From NCBI GenBank assembly GCA_963457665.1, contig OY735215.1:25958097-26022096 (forward strand): DNA of 64,000 bases, given 5' to 3'. Below, piece by piece: positions 35,516 to 49,700 of the stretch. The DNA is from Thysanoteuthis rhombus (Eukaryota > Mollusca > Cephalopoda > Oegopsida > Thysanoteuthidae). The position numbers and the translations under genes were made by a program. The notes beneath the pieces were generated by a model that searched no databases, was not told the DNA's origin, and was given only the letters and a program-made list of their open reading frames with translations. The stretch's first letter is position 1; each line of letters starts with the position of its first letter.

Positions 35516-36610
35516 CTGACCAGATTATTTCCCTTTCAAATCTAGCGGGCGGGGGGGGGGGTTACAAATACCCTGTATCTGTGAGTCTGTATTAGGGGTG
35601 AGATAGTTGTGTATTTATCATTGATGCCAATGATTTTGTTCAAGCCCAGGTGAAAAGCTAGGATTTCAAATGCTGATCTTTAAAGGGAGACAAATTTTGC
35701 CCTCTTGGAAGATGGATGCTGTATGATCTTTCTCTTTATGCCCTATTCTCCTCATTTTACCAGTTACCAGATTAAGCCAAGTTTATTAACTATCAACCAC
35801 TACCACTGGTAAATAACCATTGCTTTGTTCACAATAAACCTTAAGCTATAGTCTGTATCATTATGCTTTCGCACTAATTTGAAAGTGTGAAATTGGCAAA
35901 TGGTCCTTCAAAAGATACCAAGTAAGCAAAGGATCATGGACAGGAAAAATGATTTTGAGGAAAAACAAAAAACAAAAAAAACCAGAAAGACTTGCACCAA
36001 CGGTTAGCTGATTTGAAATATGCGAGTCTTCATCATTTCATTTTCAACGAGTCTAAGGGCAATAACTCTTATAAAATGTTATGAAACAAAAATTAAGTTG
36101 GTTGGTTGAAACGGAGGTACGTTTCTAACATCTTACATTCCGAAATTCTGTTGATTTTCATCATATTTCATGACCCCAAAAATGATAAACAGAAAATAAA
36201 TATGTTGCCAAAATGTTTAAAATCGATGAATTAAGATAAGTAAAACGTTTCGTTCTTCGCTAAGAATAGAAATGTTCAAATAAATATTTAATTTTTTAGT
36301 ATATTTCATGCATTATTTTTTTTTTCACTATCCTCTGATTTTTTTAAACTATTTATCTACCCTGCTTCAGGTGAATTTCGCCATGTGGGAAGTTTTGTTG
36401 TTGGTTTAGTCCTGCTTATAATTCAGTCAGTAGACTGTCATATTGTCATGCACCTTCTCTGCTAAGATTCAATTTATTTTTGTGAGTTTCATGAAAGAAA
36501 AAAAAATCACTATGATAGTATTACATGGACCTTATAAGATAAGTTTTGTTCAAAACACATAACTGGTTGTTGTGTGTGTTAACATTCACCAGGTATATAT
36601 CCTTTTAATT

Positions 36611-36669
<59 letters not shown>

Positions 36670-37539
36670 GAATCTACTATGTGGTGATGGAAGATGGGAT
36701 GCTGGTTTCATAAACCAATGGAAAATTACTGATAATGAATAGATATGATATAATCAAAGGTCCAAATAATTACCAACACCATTTCTTTTAGTTTCAGTAA
36801 TGGCATATAAAGTATAAACAGGTTTAAGGAGACACCTACGGATAGAAGAAAAGTACTAAAATAAATATTCATAGGATACTCCGCTGAAAACAAATATAGC
36901 TGGTAATAGGCCCAGGCCAGATGAAAAGTGTGGGCCCCATTTCAAACTGCTCATTAAGTATTTTTGCAATCAATGCTAAATACATATGATTTATGGATAT
37001 ATCGTGTACAAGTGATAGAACAAAATAAAAGAACTAGAATGATTTATGAAAAGATAACGACACAATTTTATTCAAATGTACATTATGCAATAGAATACAG
37101 TATTGTAATAAGAAGCAGTAAATACAATAATATTTATCTCCTCTAGGGGAGGTGAGTAGACTCCCTGAAAATCATAGGTCCATGCCAACTGACCCAACTA
37201 CCCCCTCTTTTCTGGCCTACGTTGGCATACGTAAGGTATGGCAGGTGTGGTATGTGCCCTGGGGGGCATTTGATATGGTGCCAGTGAGCACTTTCTATTA
37301 AAGTCAGACAACCCATCCCTAGGTAGTGAAAGAATAATTTTTTCCAGATGTATGATTTCTTTGGTTATCACGGGTGAGAAGCACTAGAATGGCCAGATTG
37401 TGGAATCGCGTAAGAATTACAAGGTAAAAATAGAGTGCAGGTCTCTATATGACTACATACCTCACAGTACCACAGTCCGGTACTAATTGGCAGTAAGACC
37501 ATTTTCCTGCACCAACTAGAGAGATAATCTAAATTTTGT
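35516..37539. other. Unannotated sequence with a (TA)n array at 36613-36667
   Basis: No gene seen. The alternating TA run is about 55 bp. Confidence 0.5.
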
Positions 37540-37782
37540 ACAAAATCTATTAAATGTAATGTTCTTATTAAAAGAGCGGAAAATCATCCTAGATCAATGT
37601 CTTATCTTTCACTTGGTATCCGGAATGAATTCATCCACATGATGGCATCTACTCCTTATCAGGGGATACTGAGAAGAATTCATACAGCTGAATACAATGA
37701 TCTCATGTTCAACTCAACTTCTGGCCAGACACACCACGAGCAGATATCAAAAGTAGTGAGGTACGTGGTAATTGATTTATAG
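37540..37782 (+). pseudogene. DUF4371/hAT-type transposase fragment
   Basis: From 37558 one open frame reads NVLIKRAENHPRSMSYLSLG, then IRNEFIHMMAS, and near its end HHEQISKVVRYV before a stop at 37780. This matches the DUF4371 region found in hAT-derived and ZMYM-like proteins, where a 'SYLSPxIQNEFI' block is followed about 35 residues later by 'xHxEQMSxVIRYV'. Only about 75 residues survive. Neither upstream zinc finger nor downstream dimerisation domain is present, so it is a relic. It lies about 1.4 kb upstream of PIGU on the same strand. Confidence 0.75.
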
Positions 37783-38534
37783 AATAATACCATCACAATG
37801 AACTTTTGTTAAAATGAAAATAGATAGATTTTAAAAAATAATATTAATGATGAAATTAATATCTTTTACTTTGTTTTATAACAAGTATCTTTTTATTTCA
37901 TTTTATTCATTTATTTCTGTTTTACAAATTCTGAGTTTTATTGGTCATAAAGTTTTTCTTATTGAAAAGTTCACAATGAAATTATGTCTGATTCGTGTTA
38001 ACTCAACTTGTTCATTGAATGGCATGCTTTCAATAGAATTCTTTGTTATCATCCTATTATTTTTTTTATTTTAGGTATGTTTCATGCCTTTTTGCCATCA
38101 AGAATGTATGTAGTTCTTTTTGATCACCAAGAAAGAAATATCTAGTATATAAAATGTTCCAATATGTATTACAGAATATGAGTTTGAGCAATGGATAATC
38201 TCACCCATATTATACACAACAAAAATAAAGATATTTCATATTTTAATTTTGTAAAATACTCATAAAAACCCATGTTGATTTTTTTTTTCTCCAATTTGAT
38301 CCCATATTCTGTAAATGAAAATGTGTGCTAAAATAATAAAATTCATGTTGCAATTGTTTAGGAACAAAAAGATAAAAGATAGACAAGTTTTATTTTGGAG
38401 TGAAATTTTTTGGGAAAAACATTTGAGAAGCATTTGTGAATGTTGGACTATATCCTTTTTTTTTTAGGGAAGAGAAATATTTTAATAATTCAGAGGATAA
38501 AAATCTTGATCGATTATCTCATTTATTTTCTGAC
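37783..38534. other. Unannotated sequence
   Basis: AT-rich with poly-T runs; no feature supported. Confidence 0.4.
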
Positions 38535-38830
38535 TGAATGAAAATTCATTGTGATGGTATTATCCTCCAATTTGGAGCGGGGGGGGGTGCCACAAAAAAT
38601 GTCAAGATTTAGAAATATGTGATCAGAATATGCCCCGTAAAAACTATTCTTTAAGTAAAAATGACAAAGAGGGTGAGAAAAAATGCATACAGTCACTAGT
38701 TGAATTTTTGTCGTATTCTAATTCAACCAACGGAATTTTGTCGTACTTTGTACTTTAACCTAGGGAGGTTTGTTCGATGGGTGGTTGTCTGAAGGGATTT
38801 GTCCTAGTAATTTTGTCTCTTTCTTAAACA
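38535..38830 (+). repeat. Dispersed repeat D, copy 1
   Basis: The series 'caaaaaatgt', 'gtgat(c/t)a', 'tacagtcactagttgaattt', 'ttgtcgtattctaattcaac' and 'ttttgtc' recurs in diverged form at 40290-40560 in intron 1, same orientation. The two copies bracket the PIGU promoter and first exon. Class unknown. Confidence 0.6.
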
Positions 38831-38944
38831 ATGTACAAGTGAGAGTTTTTCCCCCTCCTAGCTTTCAATTCTGTTTCTTGGTGTTTTAAGTAATCAAATA
38901 AGCCCTCAATTTTCAGAATAGTCATGCGAGTTCAAACTGACAAT

Positions 38945-39151
38945 CAGCCATCTTAGCTCTATAAAAATAATCTAATCTTCGTGTACGTCACGATTAGTTC
39001 GTCCGAATATTTTTAAAATGTGTATCACTCAGTAAAGTAAGTGTAATAATCAAGAAAAATAAAGCCGGAAAATATGAAACGGTGGTATATTTTGATAGGG
39101 AACTAAGTTGTCTTTCACCGCCCTTGAAACCGACGCTCTTTCCGCAGTGCC
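38945..39151 (+). promoter_or_regulatory. Candidate PIGU promoter and 5' UTR
   Basis: Immediately upstream of the start codon I see 'agccatctt' (YY1-like) at 38947-38955, 'tataaaaa' at 38960-38967 and 'tgtacgtcacg' (CRE half-site-like) at 38983-38993. CpG density is higher than in the surrounding AT-rich DNA. The transcription start is not determined, and no upstream in-frame ATG with better context was found. These are motif matches only. Confidence 0.4.
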
Positions 39152-39281
39152 ATGGCAATCATCGTTCATATTTGTTTTGTGGTCGGACTTGGGCTCCGTT
39201 TTTGGCTGTTTAAGACCAGCTTTCCGGGCTGGTTGGCCTCCAGGGTGGAAATATCCACTCCTCTTACATCATGGAAACGGG
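39152..39281 (+). CDS. PIGU: PIGU exon 1 (residues 1-43)
   Basis: Encodes a hydrophobic N-terminal segment (MAIIVHICFVVGLGLRFWLF), then the conserved SRVEISTPLTSWKR. The donor is g|gtgagt, leaving one base of a codon that becomes Val44 with the first two bases of exon 2. The N-terminal hydrophobic stretch is a signal anchor or first membrane segment. Confidence 0.92.
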
Positions 39282-40685
39282 GTGAGTATTTGATAAATGT
39301 TCAGTTGAAGGGAAACAGGGTAAATTTAACACTTAGCAGTCAGTATGAGACGAGGCAGACCGGCAACAAACACTGAAAGTTAGATCTGCTTCCACTATGT
39401 GCTCGTACTTTTCGAAATACTTCGACTATTTTAAGCACAAATGCTTCTATTTCGTTTTCTAACCGCACTTTCTGGTTATTTCGCTTCTATGGCAGTTTTC
39501 TGTCAGTGTTATAAAGTTCTTGTCACAAGTCAAAATTTCTGCACAACATTTCACGTTAATTCTTTTAAATAATCTTTCAACTTTTGAGCTGATTTTTCTA
39601 ACTCTCTATGGTACAATTGATGTATAATTCATAACTATTCATACAAAATCGAAGGAAACTATTGGATTGTTTCTCATTTCAGGCTTATTGTTTGTTCGTT
39701 TCATATGTGTTTTTCACCGATCCCATCATTTGGCGAAAACAAAACAGAAATATATAACAATTGAGCTGGAATAAATTGATAGACTCAGAATGGGATTTTT
39801 TTCTCTCAAATTCCCTTCTTATTTCCCAATACTAAAGAATTAAAAAAAGATTAGAAAAGTGTCATTACGGAGTTTTGGCCACTAAAGCCAACAACTACAC
39901 TTGTAAACAGCAACACTTGAACCTTGATATATCCCCATATTTCCGAGGTAAAATCCTAGGATATTCATTGATATCATCGAGTAAATTATGAAATTTATGT
40001 TGGGATTAAGGTATTCAAAGCTTGTTATATTTATGGAATGAATAAACTCGGATTTTACCATTTAGAATAACACTATCTTTTGTATGACCTAGTTGTTCTA
40101 TTCTGAACCAAAGAGCTAAGATGATCTGTGTATAATGGATCAGCACTTCACTGGACTTGATTTATTCAACCATTGGCCTTTATTACCATATTCTGGACAA
40201 AAGTTCTATTTTTATTCCAGTGGTAATAATGTAAATATACCAGTTTCAAACTTCTCCTTGTGTCGTGTAGGTGTAGAACGAACCCCCGAAATTTTAAAAT
40301 CATGATTTTTCTTCTTATTATTATCTGTAATTTATGAACAACCCTCTAACCCGAACCGTCAAAAAATGTTGAGCTTTAAAATTGTGTGATTAATAGAATA
40401 TGAGTCCAGATTAACACTTTTTCATAAGAATGATTAAGAAGGTTTTTTTTTAAATTCATACTGTCACTATTTACTTGAATTTTTATCATATTTTAATTAA
40501 ACCAAGCGTTTTTTGTCACATTCTGCGATTTATTTAAGAGGATCTTGTCTGGATCCCATTTCGACCAAAACCAATCAAGCTTGTTAATGTTCCATTATGC
40601 CAATTATTATGCTGTTTTTATTATTTCCTTATGTCAGGAACTTTGAATCTATGATATTTTCCATAACCTAGTATTTATACCTCGA

Positions 40686-40716
<31 letters not shown>

Positions 40717-43700
40717 TGGTATAAGGAACAACATGGACATAATTTGAATCATAATTAGTATCACAGGGCAGGAGCACACGAAAAAAAAGTCTTTATAACT
40801 CTGACACAAATGCAATTTTATATAAATACTATTCTCTGATTACTTCTACATGTCAAACAAGCATTATAGAGTTCATTATGTGCTGTTTAGCTGGTAAATA
40901 CTTTACTGGATCTGTTAAAGTTTTTTAAATCATATATTTAGTTCAGTAAAAATGTAATTTCACCTCTTGCAAATTGCAACAAAGAAAAAACTCAACAGAT
41001 TTTGTATCCTCAATATGTTCTGAATGGAATTTTTAAAAAAGTCTACAAAAATTGTATGATAGGGGAAATTCTGAAATCCAAAATCACTACCATCCACCTT
41101 AGTAACAATTATCTTGTGAACCAGGCACTGTATTAAATTGAAATTTGGGAGGTGTTTTGCTCAGAACTTGAGAAAAGTGCAGGGCTGAGTGGAAGTTGTT
41201 TGGATGAGTGGTTTTCAAGAAAGCTGCAATTAATTGGCTGAAGAGACAGTCCAATGTGTTGTCTCTTACAAATCACTATCCGAATGGAAAGTTGCTCATA
41301 GTTTGGTTCCGATTTTAGATACACTATATTGGTCAAGGCATTTTAGAGTAGAATTTGTTGTGCAGCTGAAATAAGATGATTCAAGGGTGCTGATTCCAAA
41401 TCTGCTGTATGACAATCACCATTTTTGTTAACACAGGAGAGCTCATTCAAAATCAAAGCCCAGATTGCATTTGCATAATAGTATGCCTGTGATTCTGAAT
41501 GTGACAGCGTAGCTCAAGATTTACACTACATATCCCCATGAAATTTTCTGTGTAATAAAGGGACGTCAGGCATGTTTTTAACAAATTAGTCCATGAAAGT
41601 TCTTAATAGAAATGTCAATAAAATAGTTTTGGGTCTATGTTTGCCCTCACACCACTCTAGTCTTGCAGAATTTTGAGCAAAATGCAGTTAAGAATTGTAA
41701 ATAAATTGACAGAAAAAAATTTATAAAAAATCTTTTGTTTAGTCCATTTGTTATCTAAAAATAACAGAAACAGCAGAAATCTTTATATATTATACTCAAA
41801 AGATCTATCTGCTGCTATCAGTAAAAATGCTTTTAAAATATCTTATATTTTTCAATGTTTTTTCATTATGTAGTTTTTTTTTGTTGTGGAACTCACTGGA
41901 ACTCGGCCTATGAAGCTTAGATAAATTTTAAGAAATTTTTTGAAAATGCTCTTGAAAAATATCATTATCTCAATACAGTCAATCTTAGTAGATGAGATGT
42001 AGTATTTATATATCATTCAGATCAGGTTTTAATTGATCTGAATGATATGTAAAAAAAATTATTTTTGGCCATTGAAAAACAACTGTGCAGTATATCTCAC
42101 AATTTGTATCTGTTTGGCATGAAAAGTTATGGCCAAAAATGTGGATCTAGTATGCAGCATTTTACAAGGAACTTTTCAGTATCAGCACTTCATTGTCTCC
42201 AGTCTATGAATTATGGATTCATCTCTGGGTAGATATATATATTTATATATATATATCATCAGAAAGGGGATTTTATCATTTATAACAGTGTATCTGTTGT
42301 GTATTAAACAACAGACATCCCTCTCTATATTTATCTTCTTACATATCTATTTTTTTCTACTCCATCATTAATAGTTATCTTAAAAATGCATTTGGCTACA
42401 AAATAATAATCACATCATCTATTTTTAATCCAGACAACTTTCTCTGCTAATTAGTTACATCTCTAATAATAGAGAAAGAAAAATCTTCTTGCTCTATCGT
42501 CTCCTCAATGTCATCTAAAAGATTGATTAAGTTATTTTTTATATTGATTTCTGTATTAATTTGACGCAAGTAATCTTGACCCATGCTTTTTTTTAATAAT
42601 TACGTCTTGATGTAATGGCAACTTTGTTATAGACAATTGATCTGCTTTGTCTCAAGACTAATTTGAATCTTTTAAAAGCTAGTACTATAGAGTTACTATA
42701 AACCCCTGTTGATTCAACAGTAGTTTCATTTTGCATATAAGCAGTGGTCTCTTGAAGAAAAAGTGCAGTCCTTTACAGAGCTTCTTTTTTCTTTTCTTTT
42801 TTTTTTATATTCTTCAATGTGTGGTGCCTGCAACAGAACTATCAATAGCTACTTGTTTTCTCATACATATCATTGTGAAAATAAGTAACAATGAATCATT
42901 ACCCAAACCCACAGATAATTTTCTGGAATTTTATTAAAATGAATCAATAATTACTGATTGAAATTCATTTTCATTGTAACACCTTCAATTGTTTTAGAAT
43001 AACTTGATAAATACTGCTTGTAATTCAGGACCACAGTCATTTGAGTATGAGAAGCAAAAATAAACTCATATCATCTGCTCTGTAGGAAGGACCATAATGC
43101 ATCCTCTTTTTTCCCCTCCTATATTTAATAATGTTTTATAGTCTATTTTCCCATTGTCTTGCATTGGTGGAAACTATTTTGTCCTTTCTCTATTGCACAA
43201 AAATCAAATGTTTTATAATTTACATGGTTACTACTTGTTTTTGGATTTAAATTCTCTACGTCCAATACACTGGACAAACATTTTGGTTCAGTTTTACTTA
43301 CTTATTTATTTTTTTTTTTTTTTTCATTGTTTGTAAAAATTAAAATTTGATTTAATTTTATTTTCAGTCATGGAAGGAATATATCTGACAAGAGAACATG
43401 TATCCCCATATTCAGGAGATCTGTTTCACGAGGTGAGATACAAAACAGACTTCTTGAAGTATTGAAATACTGATTCATTATAGATGCATACTCATACAAG
43501 TGCTGAAATATGCGTGGATACTTCTATGCATTTATTTATGTACATAAATTCTTTCCAATTTTTATATGGAAAACTGAACCACTTTCTTGTGTACTTGATG
43601 TTGTTAACGCGATGCTTTGACTGATTCATTCTTCTGCTCTCATCAGGTGTACAATCCAAAGGAAAAGAAGAAAAACCTAATTTCCCCAGGGAAAAAAAAA

Positions 43701-46700
43701 ATGGGTAGTTGATGGTGTTTAAACATTTGAACAGATCTATTTAACCAATTGTAAACAATTCCATGTTAGAGAACATAATGCATTACAGTTCCACTTGTTA
43801 CTGCACACCAGTGACATATGGTGCTTTGTGTCAGAGGTGTTCTGTGGGCTATAGATGCACCAAAATGCAAAAATATTTCAGTGTCTGTAAAAAGCAATGG
43901 ATAGTGAAAGCCATTTTGCTGCAATGTAGGGAAGATGGTCCCAATTGTAAGGTTTCTCACATTTTCTTATGAATCATTCTCTAATGTGAATGTCAGTCAA
44001 GAGAAGCCTCTAAGGACTTATTTCAAAGAACAAATTTTAAACTTCTTTCTCCTCCTTCTTCTTTTATATTTTACTATGTGTCTGCCACTTACAGGAATTC
44101 TAAAATTTTGTACCAGTGAATGACTTTTCATTATTTTTTTTTTTCTTTTTATTTGTTTGCTGTTTGTAACTTTACAATATAGCTCAGAGCACACCCATGA
44201 CATGAAGCACTATATACCTGTGCTAAACATGAATGCCTTCATCTATTGGCTTTAATAATGAAGACCTCTTAGTTGACGGTTGTTTTTCTAATAAAGATAG
44301 TGTATTTTATTTTTATATTTAAATTGTTCTTCTCTTGCAGACTCCTCTTATGTTGAAATGGTTGGATTTAGTATTAAAAGTATTTGGGCAATATGATTAC
44401 TTGATATTTCTGGTGAGTTTTTTTTTTCATAATGATCTCTTCTTGTTCAAGAAATTTTATAGTCTATTTACAAAATTTCAATTTTTTCAGATTTGTTCTT
44501 CCCTTATTTAGAAGTCTAACTTTGAAAAAAAAAATTTTTTTCTCTTTTTACTAGATCAAGTATCATTTAAAAATTACATTTTTACTCTAAGAAAACGCTT
44601 TCATTCATTTTTTTTTTTCTTTTTTAAACAAATATAAGTAAAAGTATTGAGATGAATATCCTTACATTATATTTAGAAATTAACTGTCTTGGGTCTACGA
44701 CAATGATTTTTGAACCTTAAATGATGGTGTCAGAAATAGCATTCTGCTGTGGGGTTTTTCCTGTTGGTGGTGGGCCCACAAACTATACTAAACCAGCCGT
44801 GGTTCTGGGTTAGTAAAAGAAGGCAACAAGACGGAATTTCGTTTATATGATTTATATAGAATATTGATTATCAATATCTCTGGAGACGGGAAATGCCTAT
44901 TCGCAGTTGAAAAGAGAGGAGGCCGATTATCATCTAAGTCAAAATGACGACTGGTCTCTCATGTCACGAACGGTAGTCTACTGAATGGTAGCAGCGATTG
45001 ACGGTTACTAAGGGCGGCGTCTAACACGAGAGAGCCGGCAACGATTCTCTTCTCCAAAACCAAATTTTACTCTGACTACTTGTTACGAAGATCACTGAAT
45101 GGTAGCAGCAGTTGACGGTTACTAAGGGCGGCGTCAAACACGAGAGAGCTGGCAGCGAGTCTCTTCTCCAAACCCAAATTTTACTCTGACTGCTTGTTAC
45201 GAAAATCCTTCCTATTTAAGCCCTTGGTATCGACACTGTATCTCTTGTAATTGACTTCCCTTCTCTCCCTCTCCTGCCATCTCGACCTTTCCGGAAAAAC
45301 CCAAAACATTGACCCTCATTCATCTCGCTACGCAGGTCTGTTCAAGATCATAAATTAGTCTCCCCCTCTCTCAAGGGCTCCGCAAACAATCTTTCTTTCA
45401 TAAGCTTTACTCTCTCTCTCTAGACCCCAGACACTGGCCCTTATCTGGCCTTGTTTTTGAAACCCAGGATTTGACAGATGACACTAGATTGAGAAAGCAC
45501 AGGTGACCCAACTTCCTATATTATCTCGAAAAACACATTATCCCTTTTAACACAGATAACTCCCTTTTGTAATAACAATAGTAATTACTGGTAATAACCA
45601 TAGTAATTTTTGGTAACAGCCATAGTAATTTTCAGGACACGGGGGACTCCTGGCCCCCTAGTGTCACACTGCTACAGATACATCACTGATTTTCCAGCAG
45701 AACCACTTATTGCAACTACTTATCTCATGTCTTTTAAGCATTAGGACCCATAGAAACTTGAAATATTAAATGGTTAAATGCAATACATTAATATAAATGA
45801 AATAAACACAAATATATCAATTGAACAAATACAAATATCTTGTACAGTTGATGAGCCAAAAACAGGTACATTTCACCCAACTTTTCTATCAAAACACTGC
45901 AATTGAGTTATCTCAACACTTTTACCTTTTCTTGTATCTATCTTGACTTGTTTGGGTTTAACACCACAACTGACACCTGCAATTTGTTTTGAAGCCGTTA
46001 TTAGAGTTAAATTTAATTAAATTAAGCTAGGAATTTTACAAGCTCAATGGAGCAGTGACGACTACTGCAGTATGAGCTATAAAGAGAATACTTCCCCATA
46101 CAGCACCATCTATGGCCACTCGGTGAGAGCTACGAGAAATTCAAGTATTCTCTAGTAATTTTGTCTGGATTAAAAGAGGTGGCAGGCCATCAGTTGCTAG
46201 GGAAATAGGTAATATACCTGTATTAAACATGTTTTTAAACTCAGTGATAACTTCATATTTTATTGAAAATGATAGTATTTTTTTGTCATTTTTGCTATAT
46301 CATACTTATCTCAATTAATGATTTCTGATTGCTAGGGAAAAAATTCTGAATGAAACAGAAAAAACTAGTATTAAGATGGTAGGCTTATATTTAATATCTT
46401 TTGCTCAGTATTTAATTTACTACCTTCACACTGATGTAGACCAGAATTGTGTGAGCTGGATATTGTTCTTATTATTTTAAAATTCCCTTTTATTTTTCAG
46501 GCTGTGGATACTTTGATAGGAATTTTGCTTTTGAAAATTGCTAACCTTTTTTCCAAATACATGGTCAGTTGGATTCATTTCTTTTTACTTGTTGATGTTT
46601 TTGTGTTTTTGTATATCGATATACCGTATTTCTAGGTATTGTAGATGCTATTCTTTTCCAAAAGTAAGTCTCAAAAATTCATTTAGTGTCCTACAGGCTG

Positions 46701-49700
46701 AAGACTATCCCAGAGTTAGGTAATCTATGTTAGACAGTAATCTGAACTCCTGTATATGACCTGAATGAAGTGTACATATAATACTTGGGATAAATAGCAA
46801 TAATTGCTAAATTCATGGGTTCCCTTGAATTAATTTATATTTTATCAGTATAAACAAATGAAATCATTGCATTTGTCTTGAGTCCAATGCTTTATTCATT
46901 ATTACATTGAGTATAACTACATGTACAAGAAAGCAAAGTATTTCTTTACAGTTTGTGTTCTATTGTTATATTCAAGATTTTGATAGCTCTTCCCTATTAG
47001 ATGTACAAAGAATAAATACAAAACACACACACACAAAGTACGAGATTTAATATAGATCTTTTTCCTTAACAGCTCCTCAAACAGGCAGCTGATGCCCCTA
47101 ATTATTCCTCAGATGCCTCGTCTCTCCTACTACGGAAAGAGAGCTTGCGAAAACTTGAAATTTTTGTTGTGGCTGCGTAAGTATATTCCTATTCCCAGGG
47201 ACTGTTTCTTTCTTCTTTACTTTTTTTTCCCTTTCCCAATAAAGTGGACGCATACAGCTTACTATATCTAAATTTTTGCAGTGTACATTTTATATCTTTC
47301 TTTCTTCATATTAACTTTAATTTTAGAATATTTTTTTCATAAAGGAAAAGAGACTTGGTCAAATAAGTGTTATATTTCAGTGCAACTTTGGTTAGTAGTT
47401 TGTGAATGCATTTAATTTCATTACTCTTAATGTTTTCCTTAATCTAAATTAAAAACCTTGTTTATTCTTCATTTACAAGTATACTTATATTCTCTCTCTT
47501 CTTTATCATGGTTTTATCATTGTATTACAGCCTTCCACAGAGATATCAATTCATTTGGTTGGAGGTGATTCTACTATAGATAGTTATAAATCCAGGCATC
47601 AAGTAGTGTTAAATTTTTCTCGTTAGATTAAAGAAAACTCCAACTAAATATACTGAATAGATCAACTAATTTTCTCAGTACACTTGTGAGACAGTGACAA
47701 TACCATTTTTTTCAGTTACAAGGGTGTCTACTGTTTTTTCATTTTAATCCACTGAGCACAGGTACCTGTATCTCCAGTTCTAATTGAGGAAGGTTGAATA
47801 CTGCATTGGCTGAATTGTAGTGATTAAACTAACAACAGTGAGAATATTAGTCCAATGATAATGAATCATCTCAGAATTTCAGAAAATATCTGTTCATTAT
47901 TTCTTTACTGCATAACATAAATGAGCCATTTAAAAGAAAAGCTTTACAGCATTAATTTTATGTTTTGGCTTTTTTGGGATGGGAGAAAAATAAACAGATT
48001 CTTTGAGAAGAATAGAAAACAGTATTGGAAATTACCTTATAGTACCAGCTATTAAACTATTCCAGATTTGAGATTATGCCATTACCCACGATTTTTGAAT
48101 CATTACATTAAAAATGAAATGTCACACTCGATTAATCATATTTTTATTCAATGTCTTTCTTCTAACATCTATTGCAACATATTTCATTTTATACATATAT
48201 GCATGCAGAGTTGAAAATAGCCAAGATTTTGGATATCAATGGTTTAGAAGGAAAAGCAGTTATTAAAGCTTGATATTGTATTTTCATAATATGCCTCTAT
48301 GATATTATTGTTTTGCTATTATATGGATATCAATATTATGAATTTCTTTTTTTTTATGATTTCAGACACATGTTAAATCCTTACAGTATTGCCATCTGCT
48401 TGGCTCGTTCTACTGGGATCTTCCACAACCTCTTGGTGCTTCTTGCATTTTTTTTCACTATGAAAGGTAATATGAATGGCTATAAATTATGAAAACTTTC
48501 TCTGTTGTATAAATTTTGGCCTAAAAGTTTCCTCCTGAAACCAATATTTTTTTTCTATGATTTTCATTGATATATTACTTCAATTCAGAACAAACATATC
48601 TGAATTGACTGACTTATAAATTAAAAGAGCTATTGCCTGGTAATCATCATATACTGTGAGTGCAAAAATTATTTAATGCATTCAAAAAATTCAAAATTGA
48701 CTGGTGGCCAGCAAGACCAAGGCTGGCTTTTCCAGTTGTTGGCAGCCTGGAACTGCCTCTTCTGCAGTTAGCTCTGGTGAGGGAGGTTGCCTTGTAGACC
48801 CTATGTTGCCATGTCTCCTGCCTCCGTTGTCTACTTTTCAGGTAGTCTTTGGACCCGCTTCTCCACCAGCCACATTGAGTGTAAGCATTGGGCTGATTGT
48901 GTTTTGGATATACATTATTTGTATATTTGTAACAATAATAAAACTAAATATCCAAACAAAATATATAGTTGCTTGGCTACAATTATTTCTCATCCATAAC
49001 AACCTGATTTTATGGGTTTTTTTTTTATTATAATTATTATTATTTTTATAATTATTATTGTTATTTTCTTTATTTTTTTCAATGTCTCTGCTTTCTTTTA
49101 TATTTCCTCAGCTCAGATAATTCTCTCAACACTGTGTCTTGCTTTTGCTACTTATGAGTCCTTTTATGCTCTGGTGCTGTGTGTTCCTGCAGCTTTATTT
49201 TTCCACCAGGTCAGTATGAGCCATTTGTATTGATTTCAATTTAAAGTATATGTCATCTTATTGTAATTGATAAATCTTCATGCCCTGTAAGAGGCAATGT
49301 TATAACTGCAACATACTCAAATGCAAACTTTGAATGATATGGAAAGAATGTAGGTATCTGTACTTGCATTGGGGGGAGCTGGTTTCAAGCAAATATTGTA
49401 TTAGGCTTATATATGCCAGTTAGATGAAATTAATTGAAAAAAGAAATGCAAATAATAATCTGCGCTCTAATGCACTGGTAATAAGACTAGGAAGCTGGCT
49501 ACTGAATCTTGATATGGACTGTTATGAGGTTTAGATGAGTTGCAGTGAGCAGTAGTCCTTTGAATAGCTTTGCAAATCATTTGTCTTATAGTCATGAATA
49601 TACAGTAAGCATTGTAGATATTCCTTGGACAAAGCCAACTTAAGTACAAAACCATTTTAATAGAGTACTTTCTAAGGATTGAACTCAATTAACAATGGGC

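Larger units (their letters stand above)
39282..43367 (+). other. PIGU: PIGU intron 1 (4086 bp)
   Basis: Starts gtgagt and ends ttttcag. It contains repeat D copy 2 (40290-40560), a T28 run at 40690-40717, a perfect palindrome at 42010-42048 and a short (TA)n at about 42234-42256. No other exon or gene seen in it. Confidence 0.85.
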
